The notes below the pieces were generated by a model. The model was not told the origin of the DNA. It searched no databases and worked only from the letters and a program-made list of their open reading frames with translations. Position numbers and translations under genes: made by a program. Shown one piece after another: positions 37,492-46,428 of a stretch of DNA of 64,000 bases (within the stretch, counting starts at the first letter, position 1; each line of letters starts with the position of its first letter). The stretch comes from Actinomycetes bacterium (GTDB taxonomy: Bacteria; Actinomycetota; Thermoleophilia; BMS3ABIN01). The DNA lies in NCBI GenBank assembly GCA_021791195.1, contig JAJYXB010000004.1, positions 62,001 through 126,000 of the forward strand, read 5' to 3'.

Positions 37492-39144
37492 TCAGGCCGG
37501 CTGGAGCTGAAACACCAGCGTTTCCTTGTCGGTGCCGGGCAGCTCCCGGTCGACCAGCTTCCATTCCGGATGCCCGCCGGCCCGGGCCAGCCGCATCAGC
37601 GCCGGCCGCCAATCCGCCAGTTCCCGGGAACCGATCACCAGAAAGTCGACATGTTCCTTGCGGGCGTAATCGGTGGTGCGGTCATATGCGGCATATGGCA
37701 GCAGCACAGCCGTGCCGTTTGCGTAAAACGCAGCGCTGTATTCGCGGCTCATCACCCGCTTGCCGCCGCCGGCCGCCTGCCGGATATACTCGCCGGCATC
37801 CCTGTAGCCGACCGGATAACTCTGCCTGAGCGTGTTGTAAGCAGAAAAGGCCAGCAGCGGCAGCAGCACCGCGGCTCCGATCATCCAGGGCGCCCAGCGT
37901 CGCAACGGCGCCCGCCACGGCGGCGCAAAGACCTGCGATACCGTTTCCTGGCCCCAGCCGGCCAGGCGGCTCCAGCCTTCCGCCACCCAGATCATGACGA
38001 GTGGCACGAACGGCATGAAGAAACGGTCATGGGCGTACATCGCCAGGATCACCACAACCGGCCCCATCATGAGCAGAAGATAACCCACGTTCAGGGCCCG
38101 CCGCCGGCTCCAGCCGGAAGCGAAAAGGCCCAGCCCCAGCAGCGGCAGCAGCCAGAGCGGAATCACCTTGGCCAGCTCCCGTGCGTAGAACGCGTCTGAC
38201 TGCCGCACAAAGACCTTCGCGGCGCTCACCGGGTGATGGACGAAGAAGCTCAGCAGGTCATCCTCCGGCAGCGTCTGCACCTTCAGTTGCGTGTCGCCGG
38301 CGTTGAGGCTGAGCAGATTCTTGTCCCAATCGAACGTGTTGGCGCTGATATTGTGAAGGGAGCTGTAGATATTGCCCCCGTTCATCTTGCCGTCGTAGGT
38401 CCATTTGCCCAGCTGCCCGTGCAGGAAGAGCACGTACGGAGCCGCGCAGACCATGAAGACCAGCAGGAATGCCGCCAGCACCCGGAGCATCGGCCGCCAG
38501 GCGCGCCGGACGAGCCCGGCCGCCACTGCCAGGCCGGCCAGCGCCACCGCATAGTAGATGCCCGACGGATTCGTGAGATAGGCCAGTCCCACCGCCGCAC
38601 CGGCCAGCAGGGCGGCCAGCGTGCTCCGGTCCCGCAGCATGCGGTAGCCGAACACGATCCCCATCAGCATGAAGAAGATGTAGACACTCTCGGAGTAGAC
38701 CCGGGAGGAATAATCGACGAACAGCGGCGTGACCGCCATCAGCGCCGCGGCCATCAGCCCCACGCGCCGGCTGGCCAGTTCGGCGCCCAGCAGGTAGGTG
38801 GGGATCAGGATCAGGCCGCCGAATACCGTCACAACCGCGTAGGCGGCAAAAACGTAGCTGCGCGTCAGAACCGCGGCGCCAGCGATGAACAGCGGCAGCA
38901 GCGGCGAGAAGTGGGTGGCCGTCGTGCGAGTGATGTCCTCCGGCCCCAGTCCCGCGGCCAGGTTTTTCGCCATGCTGACGTAATTCGCCTCATCCAGCTG
39001 GATCATCTGCCGCGTCAGCGCCGCCATGACGCGGATGGCCACGGCAGCCAGGACCAGAAAGAACAATATTCTGCCCGGAGTGAGGATGGCAGCGTTTTCC
39101 GGCGCTGCGGCGGCGTCCTGGCGAAGGCGCAAGTTCCCGTTCAC
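37492..39144 (-). CDS. GT39/PMT_2-like membrane glycosyltransferase
   Basis: 550 residues from GTG 39144, which overlaps the DUF2079 stop by 4 bp (GTGA). The first outer loop reads QLDEANYVSMAKNL at about residue 52, the acidic catalytic loop of PMT_2 enzymes. About ten helices, then a soluble C-terminal domain with VMSREYSAAFYANG and VLLPYAAYDRTT. Both halves align with the 15511 protein, which lies 20 kb away on the other strand, so the two are duplicates. Uses a polyprenyl-phosphate sugar outside the membrane, by family. Confidence 0.82.
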   Translation of the reverse strand: MNGNLRLRQDAAAAPENAAILTPGRILFFLVLAAVAIRVMAALTRQMIQLDEANYVSMAKNLAAGLGPEDITRTTATHFSPLLPLFIAGAAVLTRSYVFAAYAVVTVFGGLILIPTYLLGAELASRRVGLMAAALMAVTPLFVDYSSRVYSESVYIFFMLMGIVFGYRMLRDRSTLAALLAGAAVGLAYLTNPSGIYYAVALAGLAVAAGLVRRAWRPMLRVLAAFLLVFMVCAAPYVLFLHGQLGKWTYDGKMNGGNIYSSLHNISANTFDWDKNLLSLNAGDTQLKVQTLPEDDLLSFFVHHPVSAAKVFVRQSDAFYARELAKVIPLWLLPLLGLGLFASGWSRRRALNVGYLLLMMGPVVVILAMYAHDRFFMPFVPLVMIWVAEGWSRLAGWGQETVSQVFAPPWRAPLRRWAPWMIGAAVLLPLLAFSAYNTLRQSYPVGYRDAGEYIRQAAGGGKRVMSREYSAAFYANGTAVLLPYAAYDRTTDYARKEHVDFLVIGSRELADWRPALMRLARAGGHPEWKLVDRELPGTDKETLVFQLQPA

Positions 39145-41051
39145 GATGAATTGCGAGATTGCATGGGATCGTCCTGCTTATGAAACAATCTGATGCCGTT
39201 CTGCTCGAAGATCAGCCTGTAAGGTGTGCCAGGAGCGGTCAGAAACGCGAAAGCGCCGGCATCATTGTACATGGAATTCCCGAACGGTTTCACCAGCACA
39301 TAATCGGCCGGCAGCCGGTCGATGCCCTGCGGCAGGCGGTCCGGCGGCTGCGGAGCTTCCCACAGCAGCGGGTCGTAGAGGCCCCAGCGCGCCGGCACGT
39401 GTGACAGCGCCCGGCCGTCGTTGGAGGAAAAGGAGGCGTCCGGCGGCACCATCGCCAGGGCCCGGGTCAGCGCGGCGGCGTCGGGCGGCGGCCCCTTGGG
39501 CAGGAAATTGACCCAGATGTGGGCAGAAGCCGCCACCATGATGACAACGACCAGCGCCGCCACCACGGCCGCAAGCTTCTCCCGCCCGGGCAGCCGTTTC
39601 TGCGCCTGGCCGATCAGTCCGGCGATCGTCAGCCAGAAGGCGGCGACGACCAGCACCGAATAATGGGCGATGCCGCCCGCGACTCCGGAGGGATCCGATC
39701 CCCTCAGGACGTTGATGACGATGTTCGGCAGCGCGAACAGGCTGGCCAGGCCGGCGAACGGCAGCACCAGGCCTTCCGGCGCCAGCAGGTTGTAGAGATA
39801 GCTGGTCTGCAGCCGTCTGACCTCATCCACGGAATAGATCGGGTGGAATATCAAAGTATGGATCATCGCCGTGGGGCTGTCGCCGAGATGGCCGAAATAG
39901 AGCGCGAACATGTTGTGTACGATGGTCAGCCTGAAGATGATCAGCACCGCCGCTCCCCAGACGGCGCCCAGAGCCAGCGGCGCCAGCACCCATTTCCGCG
40001 ACCGCCGCACAAGCAGCGCATAGATGCCAAAGACAAGCGCCGCCGGCACGAAGTCCTCGCGCACCGAGACCGTGATCACCAGTAAGGCGAGGAAAAGGCC
40101 GAAGCGCCGCTCGAGAAAAAAGTAGAAAGCGGCGAAAAAAGGCGCCGCCACGAAAACCGTCTCGTACCCGGAGGTAAACGGCTGGGCGGCGATCTCCGGG
40201 TGGAAGAGGAACGCCACCGCCAGTAGCAGCCCCGCCACGGCGCTGGCGGTCAGGCGGCGGACGCAGTAAAACAGCGGCACCGTCGCCAGCGCCAGGCCCA
40301 GCACGCGCAGCAGCAGGTAAGTCTGCGGCTCCTGCCTCAGAGCGTAGAAGGGCAGGATGAACACCAGCAGGAAAGGCGAGACGTGCGTGCTCAGGTAGGT
40401 GTTGGAAGTGATCTCCAGCCCCGCCGAATAAAAGATATGCCCGCGCAGGCTGGCCCACAAAGTCTGGTTGTACTGCGCCAGGTCGGCGTGGTAGAAGCTG
40501 TTGTACCAGTGATAGGAAAGAAACGCCAGCGCGGTGAAAACCACGAAATACAAGCCTGCCGCCGCCAGCAGCAGCCGCATGGCGTGGCGCTCGATATAGT
40601 CCACCGCCACCACCGCCCGCGGCCAGAAAATGAGCAGCTTGACAAGCACGCTGCCCGCCACCGCCAGCCCCAGCAGCCAGGCCGCCAGCTCCAGCACCCG
40701 CGCCGCCGGCGGATGAGCGCCCAGAAAGAGGCTGGCGACCCGGTGATCGAAGTATGGCGCCGACACCGGCAGGATGATCAGCGGCGCCCAGGAAAGAGCG
40801 ATCAGCTCAGCCACCCGCTGCCGCGGCCGCGCCGTAGCCTGTGCCAGCAGGTACGACTCGGCCAGCCAGACCAGCCATACCGCCACCACCACCGCCAGCA
40901 CCGCCAGCGTGCGCCCCTGCCCATGATGGCCCAGCGCTCCCAGCACGGTCCAGGCGAACAGCCCCGTTCCCGCGGCGAACAGAGGCGGCAGCCCCAGCAG
41001 CCAGCGGCGGCGTCCGGTCCGCGAAGCAGCCACGGCTTCGGCACCGCTCAT
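39141..41051 (-). CDS. DUF2079 polytopic membrane protein
   Basis: 636 residues. After four N-terminal helices, the DUF2079 signature appears at about residues 185-240: HADLAQYNQTLWASLRG, then LSTHVSPFLLVFILPFYAL. Further helices and a C-terminal soluble domain with SSNDGRALSHVPAR and DYVLVKPFG. The family is a GT-C-like group of unknown donor, common in actinobacteria. ATGA-type overlap with the DegT gene upstream and GTGA overlap downstream indicate a tight operon. Probably an extracytoplasmic sugar transferase. Confidence 0.82.
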   Translation of the reverse strand: MSGAEAVAASRTGRRRWLLGLPPLFAAGTGLFAWTVLGALGHHGQGRTLAVLAVVVAVWLVWLAESYLLAQATARPRQRVAELIALSWAPLIILPVSAPYFDHRVASLFLGAHPPAARVLELAAWLLGLAVAGSVLVKLLIFWPRAVVAVDYIERHAMRLLLAAAGLYFVVFTALAFLSYHWYNSFYHADLAQYNQTLWASLRGHIFYSAGLEITSNTYLSTHVSPFLLVFILPFYALRQEPQTYLLLRVLGLALATVPLFYCVRRLTASAVAGLLLAVAFLFHPEIAAQPFTSGYETVFVAAPFFAAFYFFLERRFGLFLALLVITVSVREDFVPAALVFGIYALLVRRSRKWVLAPLALGAVWGAAVLIIFRLTIVHNMFALYFGHLGDSPTAMIHTLIFHPIYSVDEVRRLQTSYLYNLLAPEGLVLPFAGLASLFALPNIVINVLRGSDPSGVAGGIAHYSVLVVAAFWLTIAGLIGQAQKRLPGREKLAAVVAALVVVIMVAASAHIWVNFLPKGPPPDAAALTRALAMVPPDASFSSNDGRALSHVPARWGLYDPLLWEAPQPPDRLPQGIDRLPADYVLVKPFGNSMYNDAGAFAFLTAPGTPYRLIFEQNGIRLFHKQDDPMQSRNSS

Positions 41052-42190
41052 GCGGCGAAACTTTTCAGCGCCCGCGCCACCTGCTCGAGCCGGGCGTCGT
41101 CAAGCTCGGGGTAGAGGGGCAGCGACAGGATCTCTGACACCACCTGCTCGGTGACCGGCAGCGGCGCTCGGAGCAGACCGGCGAAAGCCGGCTGCCGGTG
41201 GGCCGGCCGCGGATAGTGGACCATCGTGCGCACGCCGGCCGCTTCCAGGTGCGCCCGCAGCCGGTCCCGCTCTTTTGAGCGGATCACATAAAGATGATAA
41301 ACATGCCGCGCCCAGTCCCGCTCGGCTGGCGGCACTATCCCGGCGGCCAGGCCGTCACCGGCGCTTCGGACCGCGGGCGTCAACCCGGCGGCCACAAGCG
41401 CCTGCTCGTAATAATCGGCGATCTCGCGCCGCCGGTGGTTGAACTCGTGCAGGTGCCGCAGCCTGACGCGCAGCATGGCCGCCTGCAGCTCGTCCAGGCG
41501 GCTGACATCGCCGCGATAGATGTTCAGGTAGCGCTCGCTGCCCTGGCCGCAGTTGGCCAGGGAACGGATGCGCGCCGCCAGCTCCGCGTCGGCGGTGACC
41601 ACCGCGCCGCCGTCGCCGCAGGCGCCAAGGTTCTTGGTGGGATAGAAACTGAAGCAGCCGGCGACGCCGAAGGTCCCCACAGTGCGGCCGCGGCAGGTGG
41701 CGCCATGCGCCTGGGCGCAGTCCTCGATCACGGCCAGACCGCGGCCGGCGGCAAACTCCATCACTGGCTCCATGTCAACCGGATGACCGTAAAGGTGCAC
41801 CGGCATCACCGCCCGTGTGCGGCCGGTGAGAGCCGCTTTCAGCAGCGCCGGTTCCATGCAGTAAGTTTCGGGGTCGATGTCAATAAACACGGGCGTGGCG
41901 CCCGCTTTCACGATCGCCATGGCGGTATTGACCGCGGTGTGCGACACGGTGATGACCTCATCACCGGCGCCGATGCCGAGCGCCTTGAGCGTCAGGTAGA
42001 TGGCGTCAGTGCCGGAACCGGTGGCAACGGCGGCGGCCGTGCCGATCCAGCCGGCGAACTCCTGTTCGAAGGCTGCCAGATTCTCGCCCAGCACGTAAAT
42101 GCCGCTGGCCATCACCCGCGCCACAGCCTCGTCCAGTTCGGCCTTCAGGCCCTGGTACGCCGCGGCGAGGTCGATGCAGGGGACTTCCAT
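41048..42190 (-). CDS. DegT/DnrJ/EryC1/StrS-family PLP aminotransferase
   Basis: 380 residues. SGTDAIYLTLKALG for cofactor phosphate binding, EDCAQAHGA with the PLP-ring Asp, and FYPTKNLGACGDGGAV containing the PLP lysine (about residue 190). The family aminates keto-sugar nucleotides to make amino sugars. It is the only clear nucleotide-sugar enzyme in the window; the matching dehydratase is absent, so the keto-sugar must come from elsewhere or from a radical SAM step. Overlaps DUF2079 by 4 bp and follows the SPASM gene by 3 bp. Confidence 0.92.
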   Translation of the reverse strand: MEVPCIDLAAAYQGLKAELDEAVARVMASGIYVLGENLAAFEQEFAGWIGTAAAVATGSGTDAIYLTLKALGIGAGDEVITVSHTAVNTAMAIVKAGATPVFIDIDPETYCMEPALLKAALTGRTRAVMPVHLYGHPVDMEPVMEFAAGRGLAVIEDCAQAHGATCRGRTVGTFGVAGCFSFYPTKNLGACGDGGAVVTADAELAARIRSLANCGQGSERYLNIYRGDVSRLDELQAAMLRVRLRHLHEFNHRRREIADYYEQALVAAGLTPAVRSAGDGLAAGIVPPAERDWARHVYHLYVIRSKERDRLRAHLEAAGVRTMVHYPRPAHRQPAFAGLLRAPLPVTEQVVSEILSLPLYPELDDARLEQVARALKSFAA

Positions 42191-42193
42191 TCT

Positions 42194-43276
42194 CTAGATA
42201 AACTCGAGATGTTTCTGGTTTTCGACGATCCAGGCCTTGGCCAGGATCGCCGCCTCGTGGAACGGGCAGTCGAACACGGCGCACTTTTCGGGGTTGGAGC
42301 TGCGAAACGCCTCAAAGTGGCGCTCGCTGTACCAGATCTCGGGAAAACTCTTCTCGTAGACGTTGCCGATCCTGTGCTCCTGCTCGCGGTGATGATAGAA
42401 AGCGCACAGATACATGTCGCCGGCGGCGTCAATCACGGGATGGATCGGGTTGAGGAAGCAGCGGCCGATCACCGTCGTCTTCTTTAGGCTGCCGAACACG
42501 CGGAAATCATCGGTGGCCTCCTGACGGGCACGCTCGGCTTCCCGGCGGGCCGCTTCGAGTTCCTCCCCCTCGAGCGTGAATCTGCTGTTGCGCAGGCACT
42601 TGAACTGGAGGTAGTCCAGACCGATCTCGCGCGCCATCGCCGCCGCCTCCGGCAGCTCGCGCCAGTTCTTCTGCGAAACCAGACATTTGGCGCCCAGGGT
42701 GGCGACGCCAGGGTGTCCCCGGTCTCCCAGCCGCCCCCGGTTGCTGCGTTCCAGCAACTCGGCCCGCACCTGGACGATGGTCTGCAGGTTTTCGTGCAGG
42801 CAATCGAACATGTCCCTGCCGTGGATTTCCTTGTATGTCTCCTTGCTGCTGACATCGAAGGCGATGCGCAGGAAGAGCAGGTTCTGGACCAGGAACTCCG
42901 ACAGCTCCCGGTTGAGCAGCGTGCCGTTGGAGAAGATCCCCACCCGCAGGCCCTGGCTGCGCATGTAGGCAATCGCCGGAATGATCTGAGGGTACATCAG
43001 CGGCTCCCCGCCACCGGAGATCTCCACCCCCTCGACGCCCAGTTCAGCCAGTTCCGAGACGATCTCCTTCACCTTCTCGAAATCGAGGAACTGAGGTTCG
43101 CCGCGGTGCTGGTGACGCGAATGGCAGCCGATGCAGGCGTGATTGCAGACGTTTGACACATGCAGCTCCATCGTCCGGGGGACCGGCATCTTCCCCGCCA
43201 GGATCTGCTGCACCTCCTTGTAACAGGAGAGAATCTTCATGGCGCCGATGGGAACGTTTTCGATATTAATTGGCAT
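42194..43276 (-). CDS. Radical SAM/SPASM protein
   Basis: 360 residues. Radical SAM motif CNHACIGC near residue 47 after MELHVSNV, then SGGGEPLMYP. The C-terminal region has GRCFLNPIHPVIDAAGDMYLC and a CAVFDCPFH cysteine cluster, a SPASM-like auxiliary cluster site. It differs clearly from the SPASM proteins at 6428 and 23696. Between a GT2 gene and the DegT aminotransferase, so an amino-sugar or keto-sugar substrate is an attractive guess, not shown by sequence. Confidence 0.83.
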   Translation of the reverse strand: MPINIENVPIGAMKILSCYKEVQQILAGKMPVPRTMELHVSNVCNHACIGCHSRHQHRGEPQFLDFEKVKEIVSELAELGVEGVEISGGGEPLMYPQIIPAIAYMRSQGLRVGIFSNGTLLNRELSEFLVQNLLFLRIAFDVSSKETYKEIHGRDMFDCLHENLQTIVQVRAELLERSNRGRLGDRGHPGVATLGAKCLVSQKNWRELPEAAAMAREIGLDYLQFKCLRNSRFTLEGEELEAARREAERARQEATDDFRVFGSLKKTTVIGRCFLNPIHPVIDAAGDMYLCAFYHHREQEHRIGNVYEKSFPEIWYSERHFEAFRSSNPEKCAVFDCPFHEAAILAKAWIVENQKHLEFI

Positions 43277-43290
43277 GATTCTTGTCCTTG

Positions 43291-44115
43291 TCAGCCCTGG
43301 CGCCCCGGCGCGCCCGCCTGTGCCCAGTGCGCATGCGCGCGCTTGAACTTGCCGAACCGGCGGCGGACCTGCATGGTGCCAGCCAGCATCTGTACGCTGG
43401 TGCGCCAGACGGGAGTCTCGCCGCTGGTGGTGTCATGCACCCAGGGCAGCGGCACTTCCTCCATCCTCAGCGGCAGGGCGCCCACCTGGGCGATGAGCTC
43501 CACCAGCATCTCCGGCCCATCGGCCTTCAGGTCGAGCATTGGCAGGATCTCCCGGTGAAACCCGACCGTGCCGGTCTGAGTGTCAAGCACCTTCAGCTTG
43601 AACAACAGCCGGTTCATGATGATATATCCCCAGCTGAAGACGAGCCGCTTGAGCGGATAGTCTGCCTTGACGCCCTTGTAGCGCGAACCGATGGCCACAT
43701 CCGCCTGCTTTAGCGTCTCCAGAAAGGTGGGGATGGTCACCTCCGGCGTCATCGCCAGATCGCAGTCAAGCGTGATGACAATCTCGCCGCGGGCGGCCGC
43801 GTACATGTCGCGATAGGTGTAGCCGAGGCCGCGGTTGGGATAATGCGTGGTGGTGAAGACCTTTGCGTCACCGGCGGCAAACCCCTCGATGAGATCGAGC
43901 GTGCGGTCGTTGCTGCCGTCGTTGCCGAAGATGAGCTCATACGACACCCCCTGTGCCTCCAGGATCCGTTTCAGCCGCGCGTAAGTCGCGGGCAGGATCG
44001 CCTCTTCATCATAACAGGGGACGGCAACCGTCAGGTACGGGCCTGCAGCCACCGCCGGACCCTTCCCGCCTGGCGCGTCGCCACCCTGTCCTGCCTCCCT
44101 TTCGTTCCCGCTCAC
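43291..44115 (-). CDS. GT2-family glycosyltransferase (polyprenyl-phosphate type)
   Basis: 274 residues from GTG 44115, overlapping the upstream stop by 4 bp (GTGA). GT-A motifs: TVAVPCYDEE near residue 30, GNDGSNDRT, and the metal-binding TLDCDLAMTP near 118. VAIGSRYKG and TGTVGFHRE follow, as in DPM1-like enzymes that load a sugar onto polyprenyl phosphate. A polar 25-residue N-terminal extension is present. It could supply donors to the GT39 and DUF2079 proteins of the same operon. Confidence 0.85.
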   Translation of the reverse strand: MSGNEREAGQGGDAPGGKGPAVAAGPYLTVAVPCYDEEAILPATYARLKRILEAQGVSYELIFGNDGSNDRTLDLIEGFAAGDAKVFTTTHYPNRGLGYTYRDMYAAARGEIVITLDCDLAMTPEVTIPTFLETLKQADVAIGSRYKGVKADYPLKRLVFSWGYIIMNRLLFKLKVLDTQTGTVGFHREILPMLDLKADGPEMLVELIAQVGALPLRMEEVPLPWVHDTTSGETPVWRTSVQMLAGTMQVRRRFGKFKRAHAHWAQAGAPGRQG

Positions 44116-45500
44116 AGCAAATCCTTTCGGTTGGGATCGCGCCGCGACGACACCACGTAACGCATAAAATCCGCCGACGCCCTGATTGTTTCACGGGGAT
44201 GCCGGGCCAGATGCCCCATCTTGCCGGCGATGTAAGCCGGGCTGAGGCAGTAGCGGCGGTAGAACTCCGACTCGCGCGATGCCGGCGGCTGGCTCCTGAA
44301 CTCGCAGCTGTACGGCAGCAGCGAGAAGTCGATGTTGTCCTTTTCCCGCTCGAACAGGGGCGTGCAGGGATAGGGAACCAGTGTCGATACGGCGACAAAC
44401 TCGAACTTCAGCTCGCGCGCCAGCGCCAGGCTCTGCTCGAAATCATCGCGCTCCTCTACCGGCGAGCTGACGATGAACCAGCCGACCATCTCCAGGCCGC
44501 TGTCCCTCACCTCCCGCAGATTCTTCATTACCCGCTCCAGCCTGTAACCACGCCCGAGGTAGTCCAGTACCTGCTGCGAACCGCTCTCGATCCCCAGGTA
44601 GACCCGGTGGCAGCCGGCTTCCCTGAGCGCCGCCGCCACCTCGCCGTCAATCGTATTCGGCCGGCTGAGACAGCTCCAGGTGATGCCCTCGATCTGCTTC
44701 AATCCCTCGCAGATATCCAGCACCCGCCGCCGCGAAGCCGTGAAGGTATCGTCCATGAAACGGAAGCACCTGATACCATGGTCGCGCACTGCCGCCTCCA
44801 CCTCCGCGACCACGCGGGCGGCCGACTCCTGGACGAACTTGCGCCCGAAAGTCTTGACGCAGTAGGTGCAGCTGAAGGGACAGCCGCGCGACGAAAGGAA
44901 GGTCGTATAAGGATGGCCGTAAAACGGCTCGCCGTAAAGCGAATGGTCGATGACCGACTGGTCGGCAAAGGGAAGCTCGTCCAGTGATTCGATGCGCTGG
45001 TACTCAGCCGGCGTGAAGACGCCGCCGGCCATGGTAGCGATGCCCGCGCCGGCCGGTGGACGTCCCGCCGCCAGCGCCTCCAGCAGGCGGCGGAAGGAAA
45101 GGTCGGGCTCTCCCGCCAGCAGGAAATCGGCGCCGGTGGCCTTAAGCGTCTCGCGCTGGAAATTGCTGGGCAGGTGGCCGAAACAGCCGACCAGCGCCGC
45201 GGGCAGTTCCCGTTTGAGGCCGGCCAGGAATTCGACATCGCTGTCAAAATACTCGATGGCGGCAATGGCGAGCACCACGTCGGGCTGCCATGCCCGCGCG
45301 AGCGACAGCGCCGCCGCGGGCGTGAGCCGCTCGGCGATGCAGTCGCTCAGCCGCACCTCGACGCCTTCAACCTGCCTGGCCTGCGCGGCCAGGTACATCA
45401 GCTCCAGCGGCGGAAACAGAAAGTTCGGCGCGTTATAGGAACACATATAGCGCCGGACTATCTGTGAGCTGTAAGGAGGGTTGATTAAAAGGGCTCTCAA
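44112..45500 (-). CDS. B12-binding-domain radical SAM protein (type B)
   Basis: 462 residues from TTG 45500; AAGGGA lies just upstream with a short 2-nt gap. B12-type domain has LSDCIAERL (no DxHxxG) and the unusual VGCFGHLPSNF where other copies have GGYHP. Radical SAM motif GCPFSCTYC near residue 206; GIESGS; later barrel residues intact. The C-terminus differs from type A. First gene of the 35958-45500 operon, with a recognisable promoter upstream. Confidence 0.87.
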   Translation of the reverse strand: MRALLINPPYSSQIVRRYMCSYNAPNFLFPPLELMYLAAQARQVEGVEVRLSDCIAERLTPAAALSLARAWQPDVVLAIAAIEYFDSDVEFLAGLKRELPAALVGCFGHLPSNFQRETLKATGADFLLAGEPDLSFRRLLEALAAGRPPAGAGIATMAGGVFTPAEYQRIESLDELPFADQSVIDHSLYGEPFYGHPYTTFLSSRGCPFSCTYCVKTFGRKFVQESAARVVAEVEAAVRDHGIRCFRFMDDTFTASRRRVLDICEGLKQIEGITWSCLSRPNTIDGEVAAALREAGCHRVYLGIESGSQQVLDYLGRGYRLERVMKNLREVRDSGLEMVGWFIVSSPVEERDDFEQSLALARELKFEFVAVSTLVPYPCTPLFEREKDNIDFSLLPYSCEFRSQPPASRESEFYRRYCLSPAYIAGKMGHLARHPRETIRASADFMRYVVSSRRDPNRKDLL

Positions 45501-45537
45501 GTTCCCTTGACTTCATACCCGGGTTGGTACTTTTGCT

Positions 45538-45564
45538 AGTATATCAAATATCCGGCATATTCAA
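45538..45564 (-). promoter_or_regulatory. Likely promoter of the 35958-45500 operon
   Basis: On the minus strand TTGAAT and TATACT are separated by 15 nt; transcription would start about 30 nt before TTG 45500. The -10 box is good, the spacing slightly short. Confidence 0.45.
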
Positions 45565-45605
45565 GCGGTCGCGCGGCGCGTTTCCGCCAGGGAGATCCTG
45601 ACGAT

Positions 45606-46052
45606 TTGATCCTGATAATCATCATCATAACGGCATTGGCCAACCTGGCTGACGTGCTGCTGAAGATGGGCGCCAACAGCGCCGGCGGCTCGCTCAGCGA
45701 CCCCCTGGCGATCTTTCTCACCCCCTGGATCTGGATCGGCGCCGTGCTCGGCGTCATCGCCATGGCGATGTGGGTCTACGTACTGGGGCGGCACCATATC
45801 AGCCACGCCTATCCCATCTTTGTCGGCGTGGGGTTCATCAACGTCACCCTGGCTTCGTGGCTGTATTTCCACGAGCAGATCGGCGCCCGGCGGCTGGCGG
45901 GCATCGCCATGATCCTGGCCGGCATCGTCGTGGTGCACCTGCTTTCGCGCGGCGAAGCGCCGTCGCCCGCGCCCGCCGCGGCAACAGGCGCCGCGGCCGC
46001 GGTTGGAGACGGCGCCGGCGATGCGCTCCCGTCCGGGGAAGGAAGCGGTTAG
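45606..46052 (+). CDS. SMR/EamA-type small membrane transporter, subunit 1
   Basis: 148 residues, TTG start with GGGAG about 10 nt upstream. Four hydrophobic helices in the first 115 residues (AIFLTPWIWIGAVLGVIAMAMW, SHAYPIFVGVGFINV), then a 30-residue Ala/Pro-rich tail with no helix. Matches small multidrug-resistance-fold proteins. Together with the next gene it makes a two-subunit transporter like ArnE/ArnF, which flips a polyprenyl-linked sugar; drug efflux is the other possibility. Divergent from the radical SAM gene at 45500. Confidence 0.75.
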   Translation: MILIIIIITALANLADVLLKMGANSAGGSLSDPLAIFLTPWIWIGAVLGVIAMAMWVYVLGRHHISHAYPIFVGVGFINVTLASWLYFHEQIGARRLAGIAMILAGIVVVHLLSRGEAPSPAPAAATGAAAAVGDGAGDALPSGEGSG

Positions 46053-46053
46053 G

Positions 46054-46419
46054 GTGCTGGCGGCCAAGGTCATCCTGATGCTGCTGGTGTCGGTCACCGC
46101 ATCGCTGGGCAACTCGCTGCTGAAGGCGGGAGCGTCGGGCGGCCGCGAAGAAGAGCTGCTGGAGCTGCGTCACCTGCCGCGCGCCTTCCTGCGGCCGGCG
46201 ATCATCGGCGGCGTGTTCACCTACGGCATATCGCAGCTGCTCTGGATCACGGTTCTGCGGGTGGTTGACCTGTCACTGGCCTATCCCCTGCAGATCGGGC
46301 TCAACTTCGTGCTGATCATGCTGATCGCCTGGTGGTATTTCAAGGAGCCGCTGAAGCCGGGACGGCTGGTGGGGATAGCGCTCATCTTCGCGGGGATTCT
46401 GATGGTGGCAAGCGGCTAG
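46054..46419 (+). CDS. SMR/EamA-type small membrane transporter, subunit 2
   Basis: I start at GTG 46054, two bases after the stop of subunit 1, with GGAAGGAAG 8 nt upstream; the track starts 17 codons earlier, and ATG 46021 is another option. 121 residues, four helices, SVTASLGNSLLKAGAS at the start and DLSLAYPLQIGLNFVLIML in helix 3, typical of the SMR fold. No polar tail, unlike subunit 1. It converges on the 46429 radical SAM gene with a 9-bp gap. Likely a heterodimer with its neighbour. Confidence 0.75.
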   Translation: MLAAKVILMLLVSVTASLGNSLLKAGASGGREEELLELRHLPRAFLRPAIIGGVFTYGISQLLWITVLRVVDLSLAYPLQIGLNFVLIMLIAWWYFKEPLKPGRLVGIALIFAGILMVASG

Positions 46420-46428
46420 GCAGCCGGT

